This document shows, piece after piece, positions 35,841 to 43,645 of a stretch of DNA of 52,569 nt; position 1 is the stretch's first letter, and every line of letters begins with the position of its first letter. The notes under the pieces are model-generated. The model saw only the letters and a list, made by a program, of their open reading frames with translations, searched no databases and was not told where the DNA came from. Source of the stretch: CAYLHB01 sp964383505 (lineage in GTDB: Bacteria > Patescibacteriota > Minisyncoccia > Phycocordibacterales > UBA12088); NCBI GenBank assembly GCA_964383505.1, contig CAYLHB010000004.1:1-52569 (forward strand). Direction: 5' to 3'. The position numbers and the translations under genes were made by a program.

Positions 35841-36230
35841 ATGCTGTTCCAAAAGCGCACAAAAAAAGCAATAAAGTACGTGTGGGGAGCATTCTCTCTC
35901 GTAATCATTGCTTCGATGGTGCTCACCTACTCGGGGGTGCTGTACCTCACAAGCTCATCTGCGCCTGCGCCTATTCCTACACAAAGCGCAGAGGAAGCGT
36001 TCAATCAATTGCCGCCTGAAGAGCAAGCACGAATACGCGCGCAATTGCAGACCACAGCAAACAACCAACGTCCGGAAAGTGGCGTGCCTGAAGGTACCGT
36101 GGAAGATCCTGCGCTCCTTGAGGCAATCGAGAACGAACTTGAGCTCACCGCCACACCCCCAACCGATGACCAGGAACAGGTACCGGAGGTGCCTCCTGCA
36201 CCCCCACTAAACTTCAGTGTGCCACAGTAG
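35841..36230 (+). CDS. Small membrane-anchored protein, acidic Pro-rich tail
   Basis: 129 residues with a basic start, one membrane helix (about 15-37) and an outward-facing low-complexity region rich in Pro, Glu and Gln. No family is recognised. The segment NQLPPEEQARIRAQL is likely helical. It stands alone between divergent and convergent neighbours. Confidence 0.65.
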   Translation: MLFQKRTKKAIKYVWGAFSLVIIASMVLTYSGVLYLTSSSAPAPIPTQSAEEAFNQLPPEEQARIRAQLQTTANNQRPESGVPEGTVEDPALLEAIENELELTATPPTDDQEQVPEVPPAPPLNFSVPQ

Positions 36231-36263
36231 ACCGCACTGTTCTCAAAATTGAGTGGTTCAGTT

Positions 36264-38054
36264 CTACGCGTCGTTTCCCGACCGCATCATTTTAAGAAAG
36301 ACATCGTGCGGGATGTTCACTTTGCCACGCGCCACCATGCGCTTCTTCCCTTTCTTCTGCTTCTCAAGAAGCTTCATCTTTCTTGTAATATCGCCCCCGT
36401 AGAGCTTCGCGGTCACGTCCTTTCGGTACGCCTGCAACGTCTTACTTTTTATGATGCGCCCGAGCGCGACGGCTTGCAGTTTTGTCACAAATTGTTGGCG
36501 CGGGAGTAAGGCATGGAGGCGCTCCACCACCTCCTCCGCCTCTTCCTCCACGCGTCGTCGCGCGACCACGCGGGTAAAAGCGACCACCGGCTCCTCTGCG
36601 ACAAGGACATCCATGCGCACCACATCAGCATCCCTGCTCTCGCCGATTTCGTACGAAATCGAAGCGTACCCTGAAGATGTGCTCTTAATGCGGTCGAAAA
36701 AGTTACGCATGAGCTCCCGGAGTGGCATATCAATGACGAGCTTCGTGCGCCCGTCTCCGAATGTTTCGGAAAGTCGTGCGGTCGCCTCGTACTCATAGAG
36801 GAGCGGCACTATGGTGCCCGCGTACTCGGGGGGGACAATGAGCGTTACCACCACCCATGGCTCGCGCACGCTTTTGGTTTTCCCAAAATCAGGAAACTTG
36901 TGGGGACTGTACACCTTCACCATCTCGCCGGAAGTGAGGGTCACCTCATAGGTGATTGACGGCTGGGTCACAATGAGGTCAAGAGAGAACTCTCTGCGCA
37001 GTCGCTCGGTCACGATTTCAAGGTGGAGCATGCCCAGCAAACCACACCGAAAACCACGCCCTAGGACACCCGACGACTCCTCCTCGTAGGTGAGTGAGGA
37101 GTCGGAGAGGCGCAGGCGCACGAGTGCTTGGCGAAGAGCCACGAAGTCGTCTTGGCTCTCCGGGTAGAGCGATGCCCACACGACCGGCGTGGGTGCGAGG
37201 TAGCCCGGCAAGGGGGGTGTCGCACGCGAAGCAACGATGGTGTCACCCACGGACGCAATGCCGGGTTCCTTGATGCCGGTCACGAGGTAGCCAATCTCAC
37301 CCGCCAGAAGCGAGGTGCGGGGCGTTTCGTCGGGCGTGAGCGCTCCCACCTCAAGGCATACAAAATGCTCCCCCGCCGCAGAAAAAGTGAGTGTGGTGCC
37401 TTTCGTGATAGAGCCTGAAAACACTCGCGTGTAGACGATAACCCCGCGATGGTTGTCGTACTTAAAGTCGAAGACAAGCGCACGGACGTCATTTTTTTCG
37501 GTGGTCGACGGAGGAGGTACGCGTTCTACAATGGCGTCGAGGAGCACCTGCACACCCGCACCTGTTTTCCCGGAAGTTTCAAGCACATCCTCTATCTCAC
37601 AGTGCACAAGCTCGGCAAGCTCGAGCTTCACCTCGTCGGTGCGCGCGAGCGGGGCGTCGATTTTGCTCACCACAGGCAGGACGACGAGCCCCTGGTCCTG
37701 TGCCATACGTAGCGTGGTGAGCGTTTGCGCCTGCACGCCCTGTGTCGCGTCCACGAGGAGCACCACCCCCTCGACCGCCTTCAAGGCACGAGAGACTTCG
37801 TAGGAGAAGTCGATATGCCCGGGGGTGTCGATGAGGTTGATTGCGTACGGATTCCCGTTATACACGTGGCGCATCACGACGGGTTGCATTTTGATGGTGA
37901 TGCCTCGCTCGCGCTCCAAATCCATACGGTCGAGCACCTGGTCCTTCATTTTGCGCGCCTCAATGGCACCGGTCGCCTCAAGGAGACGGTCGGCAAGTGT
38001 GCTTTTCCCATGGTCTATGTGTGCGATGATGGAAAAATTGCGTATGCGGTCCAT
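36264..38054 (-). CDS. lepA: Elongation factor 4 (LepA)
   Basis: 596 residues, the usual LepA length. The GTPase domain opens with SIIAHIDHGKSTLADRLLE, followed by RERGITIKMQ and the DTPGHIDF and SKIDAP motifs; the C-terminal LepA-specific domain ends in KKRMVARGKVNIP. It acts on stalled or mistranslocated ribosomes. The start at 38054 has TAGAAT seven bases upstream; ATG 38063, three codons earlier with TAAAAT upstream, is an equal alternative. The gene ends 33 bases after the converging small-protein gene. Confidence 0.96.
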   Translation of the reverse strand: MDRIRNFSIIAHIDHGKSTLADRLLEATGAIEARKMKDQVLDRMDLERERGITIKMQPVVMRHVYNGNPYAINLIDTPGHIDFSYEVSRALKAVEGVVLLVDATQGVQAQTLTTLRMAQDQGLVVLPVVSKIDAPLARTDEVKLELAELVHCEIEDVLETSGKTGAGVQVLLDAIVERVPPPSTTEKNDVRALVFDFKYDNHRGVIVYTRVFSGSITKGTTLTFSAAGEHFVCLEVGALTPDETPRTSLLAGEIGYLVTGIKEPGIASVGDTIVASRATPPLPGYLAPTPVVWASLYPESQDDFVALRQALVRLRLSDSSLTYEEESSGVLGRGFRCGLLGMLHLEIVTERLRREFSLDLIVTQPSITYEVTLTSGEMVKVYSPHKFPDFGKTKSVREPWVVVTLIVPPEYAGTIVPLLYEYEATARLSETFGDGRTKLVIDMPLRELMRNFFDRIKSTSSGYASISYEIGESRDADVVRMDVLVAEEPVVAFTRVVARRRVEEEAEEVVERLHALLPRQQFVTKLQAVALGRIIKSKTLQAYRKDVTAKLYGGDITRKMKLLEKQKKGKKRMVARGKVNIPHDVFLKMMRSGNDA

Positions 38055-38061
38055 GCGCGGC

Positions 38062-38067
38062 ATTCTA
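38062..38067 (-). promoter_or_regulatory. -10 box of lepA
   Basis: TAGAAT on the minus strand, seven bases before ATG 38054. A second, TAAAAT, lies at 38072-38077. Confidence 0.45.
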
Positions 38068-38124
38068 GCGCATTTTAGTGCCACGTACTAACTCTAGTGA
38101 GGAAAAGGAACTGTCGTGTGAGTG

Positions 38125-38133
38125 TGGTACACT
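38125..38133 (+). promoter_or_regulatory. Extended -10 promoter of the nuclease gene
   Basis: TGG plus TACACT (38128-38133), six bases, ATG 38140. Leaderless. Confidence 0.6.
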
Positions 38134-38139
38134 CATCGC

Positions 38140-38997
38140 ATGAATGCTCGTGTGTGGCGCATGCTGTGCTTCTTGTCTATCGCACTCAACGTGGTGCTCG
38201 TGCTCGCACTCCTCCTCGAGCGAGATGTGCGCATGTACGATGTACTTGATCGTGGTGTGCGACAGGAGGAATTTCTTGCACCAGAGAGCGAGGACGCAGA
38301 AACGACCACGAACGAGAGGGCTGAAGTCGGGAGTTTTGACGCGGAGCCGGCGCATGTCGTTCGCGTCATCGATGGAGACACACTCGTGGTACAACTCGGC
38401 ACGGGCGAACGCACCGTGCGCCTCATTGGCATCGACGCTCCCGAGACCGGCCCCACCACCGCCGCAGAGTGCATGGCCGGCGAGTCTACCGCACAGCTCA
38501 CCACACTTGTCGGAACTTCACAGGTGCTCTTGGAGAAAGACACGAGTCAGGGAACAGAAGACAGGTACGGTCGCCTGCTCGCCTACCTGAGGACTGAAGC
38601 AGGTGTAGATGTGGGGCTCGCGCTCGTTCGAGAGGGGTTTGCACGCGAGTACATGTACCACACGCCCTATACACGACAGAGCGAGTACCGCGCGGCGGAG
38701 GATGAGGCTATCGGCGCGGAGCGCGGACTCTGGTCCCCCTCCCTGTGTCCCGTAGCAAAACACACAGAAGCAAGCACACCAGAGCAACTCGCAAGTACAG
38801 TACATACCGGCGCAACAACCCCCTCATCCACGAACGGAAGCGAAGCCTACGAGTGTGGGAAAAATATCTACAACTGTTCTTCGTTTACCACCCAAAGTGA
38901 AGCGCAGGCGCTTTTTGACGCATGCGGGGGAAAAGAAAACGATGTGCATAAGCTTGATAGTGACAAAGATGGTGTGGTCTGTGAGAGTCTCCCCTAA
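38140..38997 (+). CDS. Exported thermonuclease-like protein with excalibur domain
   Basis: 285 residues: an N-terminal membrane anchor (about 5-25), a staphylococcal nuclease domain with VRVIDGDTLVV, RLIGIDAPE and DRYGRLLAYL, and a C-terminal excalibur calcium-binding motif built on DSDKDGVVCE with two more cysteines. It probably degrades nucleic acid outside the cell. For an organism that scavenges nucleotides this would supply building blocks. The start is fixed by the -10 box; an in-frame GTG inside the promoter is excluded. Confidence 0.88.
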   Translation: MNARVWRMLCFLSIALNVVLVLALLLERDVRMYDVLDRGVRQEEFLAPESEDAETTTNERAEVGSFDAEPAHVVRVIDGDTLVVQLGTGERTVRLIGIDAPETGPTTAAECMAGESTAQLTTLVGTSQVLLEKDTSQGTEDRYGRLLAYLRTEAGVDVGLALVREGFAREYMYHTPYTRQSEYRAAEDEAIGAERGLWSPSLCPVAKHTEASTPEQLASTVHTGATTPSSTNGSEAYECGKNIYNCSSFTTQSEAQALFDACGGKENDVHKLDSDKDGVVCESLP

Positions 38998-39012
38998 CTC
39001 GTCACGAGGACA

Positions 39013-39026
39013 TTGCGCTAGCGCAA
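39013..39026. repeat. 14-bp perfect palindrome at the truB stop
   Basis: TTGCGCTAGCGCAA is centred on the truB stop codon between two converging genes. It is a possible weak shared transcription end; no T-run. Confidence 0.35.
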
Positions 39027-39788
39027 CGCATCTTCCACCCGCCACCCTCCCGCCTTAGTGCGAAGGATGCGGTAGGCGAGCGCAGGTACCCCGAGTTTGA
39101 TGCCGAGCTCGTGAGCGAGTGACCTCACGTAGGTACCACTTGAGCAGGCAATGCCGATGCTCGCCATGTCGAAGGAAAGCCCATAGAGTACGCGCAGTGA
39201 CTCGTTCCACAATGTTGCAATCTTTTCCTGCCTGAAGTCTCCCCGAACCATTTTGATGTCACTCTGGATTTTTGCGAGAAGCTCCTCCTGTGTAATTTTT
39301 TTGTTCCCGAGGAGCGTGAGAGAACGTATCGTAATTTCTTGCTCCGGAAGCTCAAACTCGTCCAGTTGTCCCATGCGTGCTTTCACGAACAGTGGGGTAC
39401 CCTCAAGTGGCTTACTTGAGAACGGGGGGTACTTCTGCACCCTCGTTCCTCCCATCTGTGCGAGGTACTCGCCGAGCATCGCCTGCGACACGTAACGATG
39501 CGAGGAACGTGTGACCGCATCGGTAAGCTCTCCCAAGATGTCGTAGGTGTCAGTGGAAAAGCCGAATAGAACGTCGCAGACATACTCCTTGTCGAGGTTC
39601 AGGTACTGGCTCCTTCGTTTGTTTGCTTCACCCACAAGCACAGGGAGCACACCCTCCGCCATAGGGTCAAGCCTTCCCGCGTAGGAGAGTGGAATGTGCT
39701 TATACTGCGGGTTTTCCGCGCGAAAACGGTCTATGCGCGCAAGAGGAGTCTCCCCCCTTGCTTTGTAGAGATTGAGCACTTCGTCCAT
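39018..39788 (-). CDS. truB: tRNA pseudouridine(55) synthase
   Basis: 256 residues. The catalytic aspartate is D41 in SYAGRLDPMAEGVL. Later motifs are EYVCDVLFGFSTDT and the C-terminal CSSGTYVRSLAHELG. It makes pseudouridine 55 in the T loop of tRNAs. The N-terminus is shortened: the usual DKPxGxTS segment is replaced by LYKARGETPLARIDRF, which lines up loosely. It is transcribed divergently from hisS with a shared promoter. Confidence 0.93.
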   Translation of the reverse strand: MDEVLNLYKARGETPLARIDRFRAENPQYKHIPLSYAGRLDPMAEGVLPVLVGEANKRRSQYLNLDKEYVCDVLFGFSTDTYDILGELTDAVTRSSHRYVSQAMLGEYLAQMGGTRVQKYPPFSSKPLEGTPLFVKARMGQLDEFELPEQEITIRSLTLLGNKKITQEELLAKIQSDIKMVRGDFRQEKIATLWNESLRVLYGLSFDMASIGIACSSGTYVRSLAHELGIKLGVPALAYRILRTKAGGWRVEDALR

Positions 39789-39794
39789 ATGCGC

Positions 39795-39803
39795 TACACT
39801 CTA
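39795..39803. promoter_or_regulatory. Overlapping divergent -10 boxes of truB and hisS
   Basis: The nine bases TACACTCTA give TACACT on the + strand (39795-39800, hisS) and TAGAGT on the - strand (39803-39798, truB). The start codons are only 23 bases apart, so the two genes should compete for RNA polymerase. hisS would have a leader of about five bases and truB about three. Confidence 0.6.
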
Positions 39804-39811
39804 CCGCATAT

Positions 39812-41125
39812 ATGGCAAAACGTAAGCAGGCGCTCTCAACCGACCCCTACAAAGGGGTCCGCGACTTTTACCCGGAGGACATGTTCATCGAGGAGTACCT
39901 CTTTGAACGCATGCGCGATGTGGTCGAACACTACGGGTATGAGGAGTACCACGCAAGTATTCTCGAGCCGAGCGAGCTCTACGAGAGCAAGTCGAGCGAG
40001 GAGATCGTTTCTGAGCAGACCTACAACTTCACAGATCGCGGAGGACGCAGGGTGACACTTCGTCCCGAAATGACCCCCACGGTCGCCCGCATGGTGGCCG
40101 CACGCAGGCGCGAGCTTGCGTTTCCCCTTCGGTGGTACTCCATACCAAACGTCTTTCGCTACGAGCGTCCTCAACGCGGGCGACTGCGCGAGCATTGGCA
40201 ACTCAACTGCGACCTTTTCGGCTCATCGAGTATTGAGGCGGACGTAGAGATACTGCTCCTTGGGTATGAGCTCATGCGTGCGTTCGGTGCGGAGGAGCGT
40301 GAGTTTGAAATTCGCCTCAACCACCGCAGTGTCATACCCGAAACACTCGCGGCACTCGCGCACGCCCATAGGCTCACTCTCCCAAAGGAAAAGCAGATCG
40401 AGCTTATTCGCCTCATGGACAAACGCGACAAGCTCGCTCCAGAGACGTACGCTGAACAACTGGCTACGCTCTTGGGAAAACGACTCGCATCGGTAGTACT
40501 GACCCACTACACGCCCGCTACCATTCGAAAACTCATTTTGGAAACCGATGCGGGGAGAAATTTCACCGCCCTCCTTGAGCTTCTTGAGGAGCGGGGTATA
40601 AAAAACGTGGTGCATGACCCATATATGGTGCGTGGCTTCGACTACTACACGGGTATGATTTTCGAGGTATACGACACATCAGGCTCCATGCCGAAAGCAT
40701 TGTTTGGCGGGGGGCGCTACGACAACCTCCTTGAAGTGTTCGGCGAGGACTCCGTGCCTGCGGTAGGGTTTGGGTTTGGCGATGTGCGCCTACGCGAGTT
40801 CCTCGCCACCCACAAGCGACTTCCCGACTACATGCCCACCACCGACCTCTACATGGTGGTTGTTGACGCATCGCTCATGGGGTTCGCACAACAACTCGCC
40901 CAACGGCTTCGACGGCGCGACCTCACGGTGGCGGTTGATCTCTCCGGAAAAAAGGTTGCCGATCAGCTCAAAATCGTGAATAAGAAGTCCATTCCCTTCG
41001 CGCTCTTCGTGGGTGAGGAAGAGCGCGAGAGTGGTCTCTACAAGTTGCGTGACATGCGCACGAAAGCGGAGATTTCCGTACCGGAGCAAATGATTGCGGA
41101 CGCGGTGTTTGAGGTGTCAGATTAA
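39812..41125 (+). CDS. hisS: Histidine--tRNA ligase
   Basis: 437 residues, a class II synthetase. GVRDFYPEDM opens the protein, motif 2 covers YSIPNVFRYERPQRGRLREH, and motif 3 contains LFGGGRYDNLLEVFG followed by PAVGFGFGDVRL. The C-terminal anticodon-binding domain has DLYMVVVD and VAVDLSGKKVADQLK. It charges tRNA-His. The region of the histidine-A loop (VRGFDYYTGMIFEV) is intact. Confidence 0.96.
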   Translation: MAKRKQALSTDPYKGVRDFYPEDMFIEEYLFERMRDVVEHYGYEEYHASILEPSELYESKSSEEIVSEQTYNFTDRGGRRVTLRPEMTPTVARMVAARRRELAFPLRWYSIPNVFRYERPQRGRLREHWQLNCDLFGSSSIEADVEILLLGYELMRAFGAEEREFEIRLNHRSVIPETLAALAHAHRLTLPKEKQIELIRLMDKRDKLAPETYAEQLATLLGKRLASVVLTHYTPATIRKLILETDAGRNFTALLELLEERGIKNVVHDPYMVRGFDYYTGMIFEVYDTSGSMPKALFGGGRYDNLLEVFGEDSVPAVGFGFGDVRLREFLATHKRLPDYMPTTDLYMVVVDASLMGFAQQLAQRLRRRDLTVAVDLSGKKVADQLKIVNKKSIPFALFVGEEERESGLYKLRDMRTKAEISVPEQMIADAVFEVSD

Positions 41126-41137
41126 CACTTGCATGGT

Positions 41138-41722
41138 ATGGCGGTACGACGCGTAGTGTTTGATATAGAGACTTCGAACGTATTTGAAGATGTGGGCTCA
41201 AATGCCCCGGAAAAGCTCGACATATCGATTGTCGGCGTGTACGACTCCTCACGCGATGTGTACGAGAGTTTTTCCGTAGGTGAGTTCTCCGCACTCTGGC
41301 CTATTCTTGAGCGAGCGGATGTGCTCATAGGGTTTAACAACGATCATTTCGACCTCCCGCTCCTCAACAAGTACTACCCGGGCGACCTCTCGCGTCTCCA
41401 TAGCGTTGACCTCCTCGCGGAGGTAAAGCAGGTGCTCGGGCGACGGCTGAAGCTCGATACACTCGCAGAGGCAACCTTAGGGGAAGCCAAGAGCGGGCAC
41501 GGGCTTGAGGCGGTACGGTGGTGGAAAGAAGGAAAAGAGGACCTTGTACGAAAGTACTGTCTCGACGATGTACGCCTCACCAAGGAACTCTATGACTATG
41601 CCCGAAAACATAAAAAATTGCTCTACAAAGATTTTGGCGAGCTTAAAGAGGTACGGCTTGATACGTCAAAATGGGAAAAAGGCGTTGAGCGTGAGGCGCT
41701 CACCCACACCCTCCCCCTCTAG
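41138..41722 (+). CDS. DEDDy-type 3'-5' exonuclease (YprB-like RNase H fold)
   Basis: 194 residues. The metal-binding set appears complete: D9 and E11 (VVFDIETSN), Asp in GFNNDHFDLPLL and the Y-C-L-D-D motif near residue 148. This matches the YprB/RNase_H_2 group of predicted exonucleases for DNA or RNA. It begins 12 bases after hisS and is probably co-transcribed. ATG 41138 is preferred over an in-frame TTG at 41129. Confidence 0.82.
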   Translation: MAVRRVVFDIETSNVFEDVGSNAPEKLDISIVGVYDSSRDVYESFSVGEFSALWPILERADVLIGFNNDHFDLPLLNKYYPGDLSRLHSVDLLAEVKQVLGRRLKLDTLAEATLGEAKSGHGLEAVRWWKEGKEDLVRKYCLDDVRLTKELYDYARKHKKLLYKDFGELKEVRLDTSKWEKGVEREALTHTLPL

Positions 41723-41735
41723 TGTATACGGATGT

Positions 41736-41744
41736 TGCTATCCT
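41736..41744 (+). promoter_or_regulatory. Extended -10 promoter of the candidate RNA
   Basis: TGC plus TATCCT (41739-41744), the same nine bases as the P-type ATPase promoter. Transcription would start near 41751. Confidence 0.4.
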
Positions 41745-41750
41745 TGGCCA

Positions 41751-41980
41751 CGAGGGTGTACACTCGCGTGGGGTTGTAACTGACGGTTTAGAAAAATGGG
41801 CCGGACAAAGAATGAGCCTACCGCGTAGCCACCTGAAAAGAAGGTGTGGCCGCACATTGGAGAAAGTGTCCCTGACAATATTCGAGGGTATCCCGAAAGC
41901 CATCCGCTCATCGCGGCACATGTGCCGTGTGAGGCGTACTAACAATCGAATTGCGGCCGAGTCAGTTGACTCGGCCGTTT
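41751..41980 (+). ncRNA. Candidate structured small RNA
   Basis: A stretch with no credible gene but several local hairpins: CCACGAG/CTCG..TGG (41748-41771, two-base bulge), CCACCT/AGGTG.G (41829-41848), CCCT/AGGG (41870-41888), the 14-bp palindrome CGGCACATGTGCCG (41914-41927) and a terminator (41954-41977). A promoter-like box lies just before it. It does not match 6S, tmRNA, SRP or RNase P signatures that I can recall. It could equally be an unstructured gap between converging genes. Confidence 0.3.
41954..41980. terminator. 11-bp hairpin terminator, both directions
   Basis: CGGCCGAGTCA (41954-41964) and TGACTCGGCCG (41967-41977) are perfect arms around two bases, followed by TTT. It lies nine bases past the uppP stop on the minus strand and after the exonuclease/candidate RNA on the plus strand. 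Confidence 0.7.
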
Positions 41981-41985
41981 CGTGT

Positions 41986-42789
41986 CTATGCAAAGAGAAG
42001 CACAGTGAGTGCGATGAAAATACGGTACACGACGAACACCGTGAGCGTGCGGGTTTTGAGGTAGCGGATGAGCCAATGGATGGCAGCGAGCCCTGCCGCA
42101 AACGACGCGCAGGCACCCACGGTTATAGGTACGATGTCCGCTTCAAACGCACCGCTTGCAAGAAGCTCGTAGAGCTTTTTTCCCCCCGCCCCGATGATGA
42201 TGGGGAACGAGAGGAGAAACCCGAATCGAGCCGCCTCGTGCCGCGAGAGTCCGAGCAGAAGCCCGCCTGCTATCGTCGCACCTGAGCGCGACATGCCCGG
42301 AATGAGCGCAAGCGCTTGGAAAAACCCTACGACAAGTCCTGCGCGGGGTGTCACTTCTTTGTTGGTTTTGTATCGCGCGCCCACGTACTCCGCTACAAGG
42401 AAGAGCCCTGAACCTGCAAGCAACACCCACGCGACAAGTGAGGCGCTTCGAAAGGAGGATTCCATGGTGTCCTCAAGGAGGAGTCCAAACAAAACCGCGG
42501 GCAGTGTACCAAGCAGGAGTGCGTAGAAGAGCGTGCGCGACGAAGGTTCGGTGGGGCGTCCGCAGAGCAGGTGCAAAAATGTGCGTGCAACCGCGATGAG
42601 GTCATGGCGGAAATAGACTGCGACCGCAAGCGCAGTTGCAAGGTGGAGCAGTGCGTCGAATGCAAGGCCACTCTCGGGCGCATAGCCAAAGACCTCGCGC
42701 GCGAGGATGAGGTGTCCCGTCGAGGAAATTGGCAAGAACTCCGTCAACCCCTGTACCAGACCAAGTACGAGCGCGTCATGGATGTGCAT
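41986..42789 (-). CDS. uppP: Undecaprenyl-diphosphatase
   Basis: 267 residues, a multi-helix membrane protein of the BacA/UppP family. The conserved motifs are GLTEFLPISSTGHL near the N-terminus and GMSRSGATIAGGLLLGLSR in the second half, which hold the active-site Glu, Ser and Arg. It recycles the lipid carrier for peptidoglycan and surface glycans and gives bacitracin tolerance in other bacteria. No clear -10 or ribosome site is seen at the ATG. Confidence 0.95.
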   Translation of the reverse strand: MHIHDALVLGLVQGLTEFLPISSTGHLILAREVFGYAPESGLAFDALLHLATALAVAVYFRHDLIAVARTFLHLLCGRPTEPSSRTLFYALLLGTLPAVLFGLLLEDTMESSFRSASLVAWVLLAGSGLFLVAEYVGARYKTNKEVTPRAGLVVGFFQALALIPGMSRSGATIAGGLLLGLSRHEAARFGFLLSFPIIIGAGGKKLYELLASGAFEADIVPITVGACASFAAGLAAIHWLIRYLKTRTLTVFVVYRIFIALTVLLFA

Positions 42790-42819
42790 TGTGAGTAGTG
42801 CGCATTACCGCGTGTTTTA

Positions 42820-42828
42820 TGGTACCAT
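42820..42828 (+). promoter_or_regulatory. Extended -10 promoter of the DsbA-like gene
   Basis: TGG plus TACCAT (42823-42828), six bases, ATG 42835. Confidence 0.5.
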
Positions 42829-42834
42829 AGTTGC

Positions 42835-43644
42835 ATGTACGAGTCTCCGGCAACATCTCGCTACCTGGTCCCTGCCGCAGCATTGCTTGCCGCCGCTATC
42901 ATCATCGGCTCTGTGGTGTTTGCGCTCTACAAGCGAAGTGGCGACAGTCCCTCAAGTGGAGATACCGCGAAGCTCCTTAACAGTAGCGCACCCACGCTCG
43001 TGCCCCCCGTCTCCGAACGCGATCACATCGTCGGACCTCGCACTGCGCCTATCGTATTCATTGAGTATTCCGACCTTGAGTGTCCGTTTTGCAGAGACTT
43101 TCACAAGACGATGAAAGCGATCATAGAAGAGTACGGAAGTGGTGGAAACATTGCGTGGGTCTTTCGGCATTTCCCCCTCGCCCAGCTCCACACCAAAGCG
43201 CCTACGGAAGCACTCGCGAGCGAGTGTGTTGCCGAGCTTGCGGGCAATGAGGCGTTTTGGAAGTTTATCGACATCGTGTATACGGAGGGTCCTGGCAACG
43301 ACCAGCTTGACCTCTCGCTCCTTCCGGTGTTTGCGGAGCGAGCGGGTGCTGATCGAGGGCGCTTCGAAACATGTATGGCTGACGGTTCGCTTATGAGTGT
43401 GATAGAAGCGCAGTTTGAAGAAGCAAAGAGTGCGGGGGGCACGGGAACGCCGTTCACCATAGTGCTTGCTGCCGGACAGCAGATACCTATCGACGGTGCA
43501 CAACCGTATATGGCAATGAGCGTGGTTGCACAGACACTGCTGCGCAACATAGGTATTGATGCTGGCGAACTGGTACCACCCAGCAAAGCTGTAGTGGAAG
43601 AAAGCAAACCATCGTCTTCTGTACACGCGACAACCACCAACTAG
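42835..43644 (+). CDS. DsbA/BdbD-like membrane-anchored thiol oxidoreductase
   Basis: 269 residues with an N-terminal anchor (about 12-34) and a DsbA-type thioredoxin domain. The active site is C83-P-F-C86 in YSDLECPFC, the cis-proline loop is GTGTPFTIV, and the helical insert lies between. It would introduce or shuffle disulfides in exported proteins. Candidate clients here are the Cys-paired Ig repeats, the nuclease and the lytic enzyme. It ends one base from the converging helicase gene. Confidence 0.9.
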   Translation: MYESPATSRYLVPAAALLAAAIIIGSVVFALYKRSGDSPSSGDTAKLLNSSAPTLVPPVSERDHIVGPRTAPIVFIEYSDLECPFCRDFHKTMKAIIEEYGSGGNIAWVFRHFPLAQLHTKAPTEALASECVAELAGNEAFWKFIDIVYTEGPGNDQLDLSLLPVFAERAGADRGRFETCMADGSLMSVIEAQFEEAKSAGGTGTPFTIVLAAGQQIPIDGAQPYMAMSVVAQTLLRNIGIDAGELVPPSKAVVEESKPSSSVHATTTN

Positions 43645-43645
43645 C

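Noticed and set aside
41722..42285. 187-codon plus-strand frame over the gap and the end of uppP
   Set aside because: More than half is antisense to uppP; the rest overlaps hairpins and does not resemble a protein. The gap is better described as a candidate RNA or terminator region.
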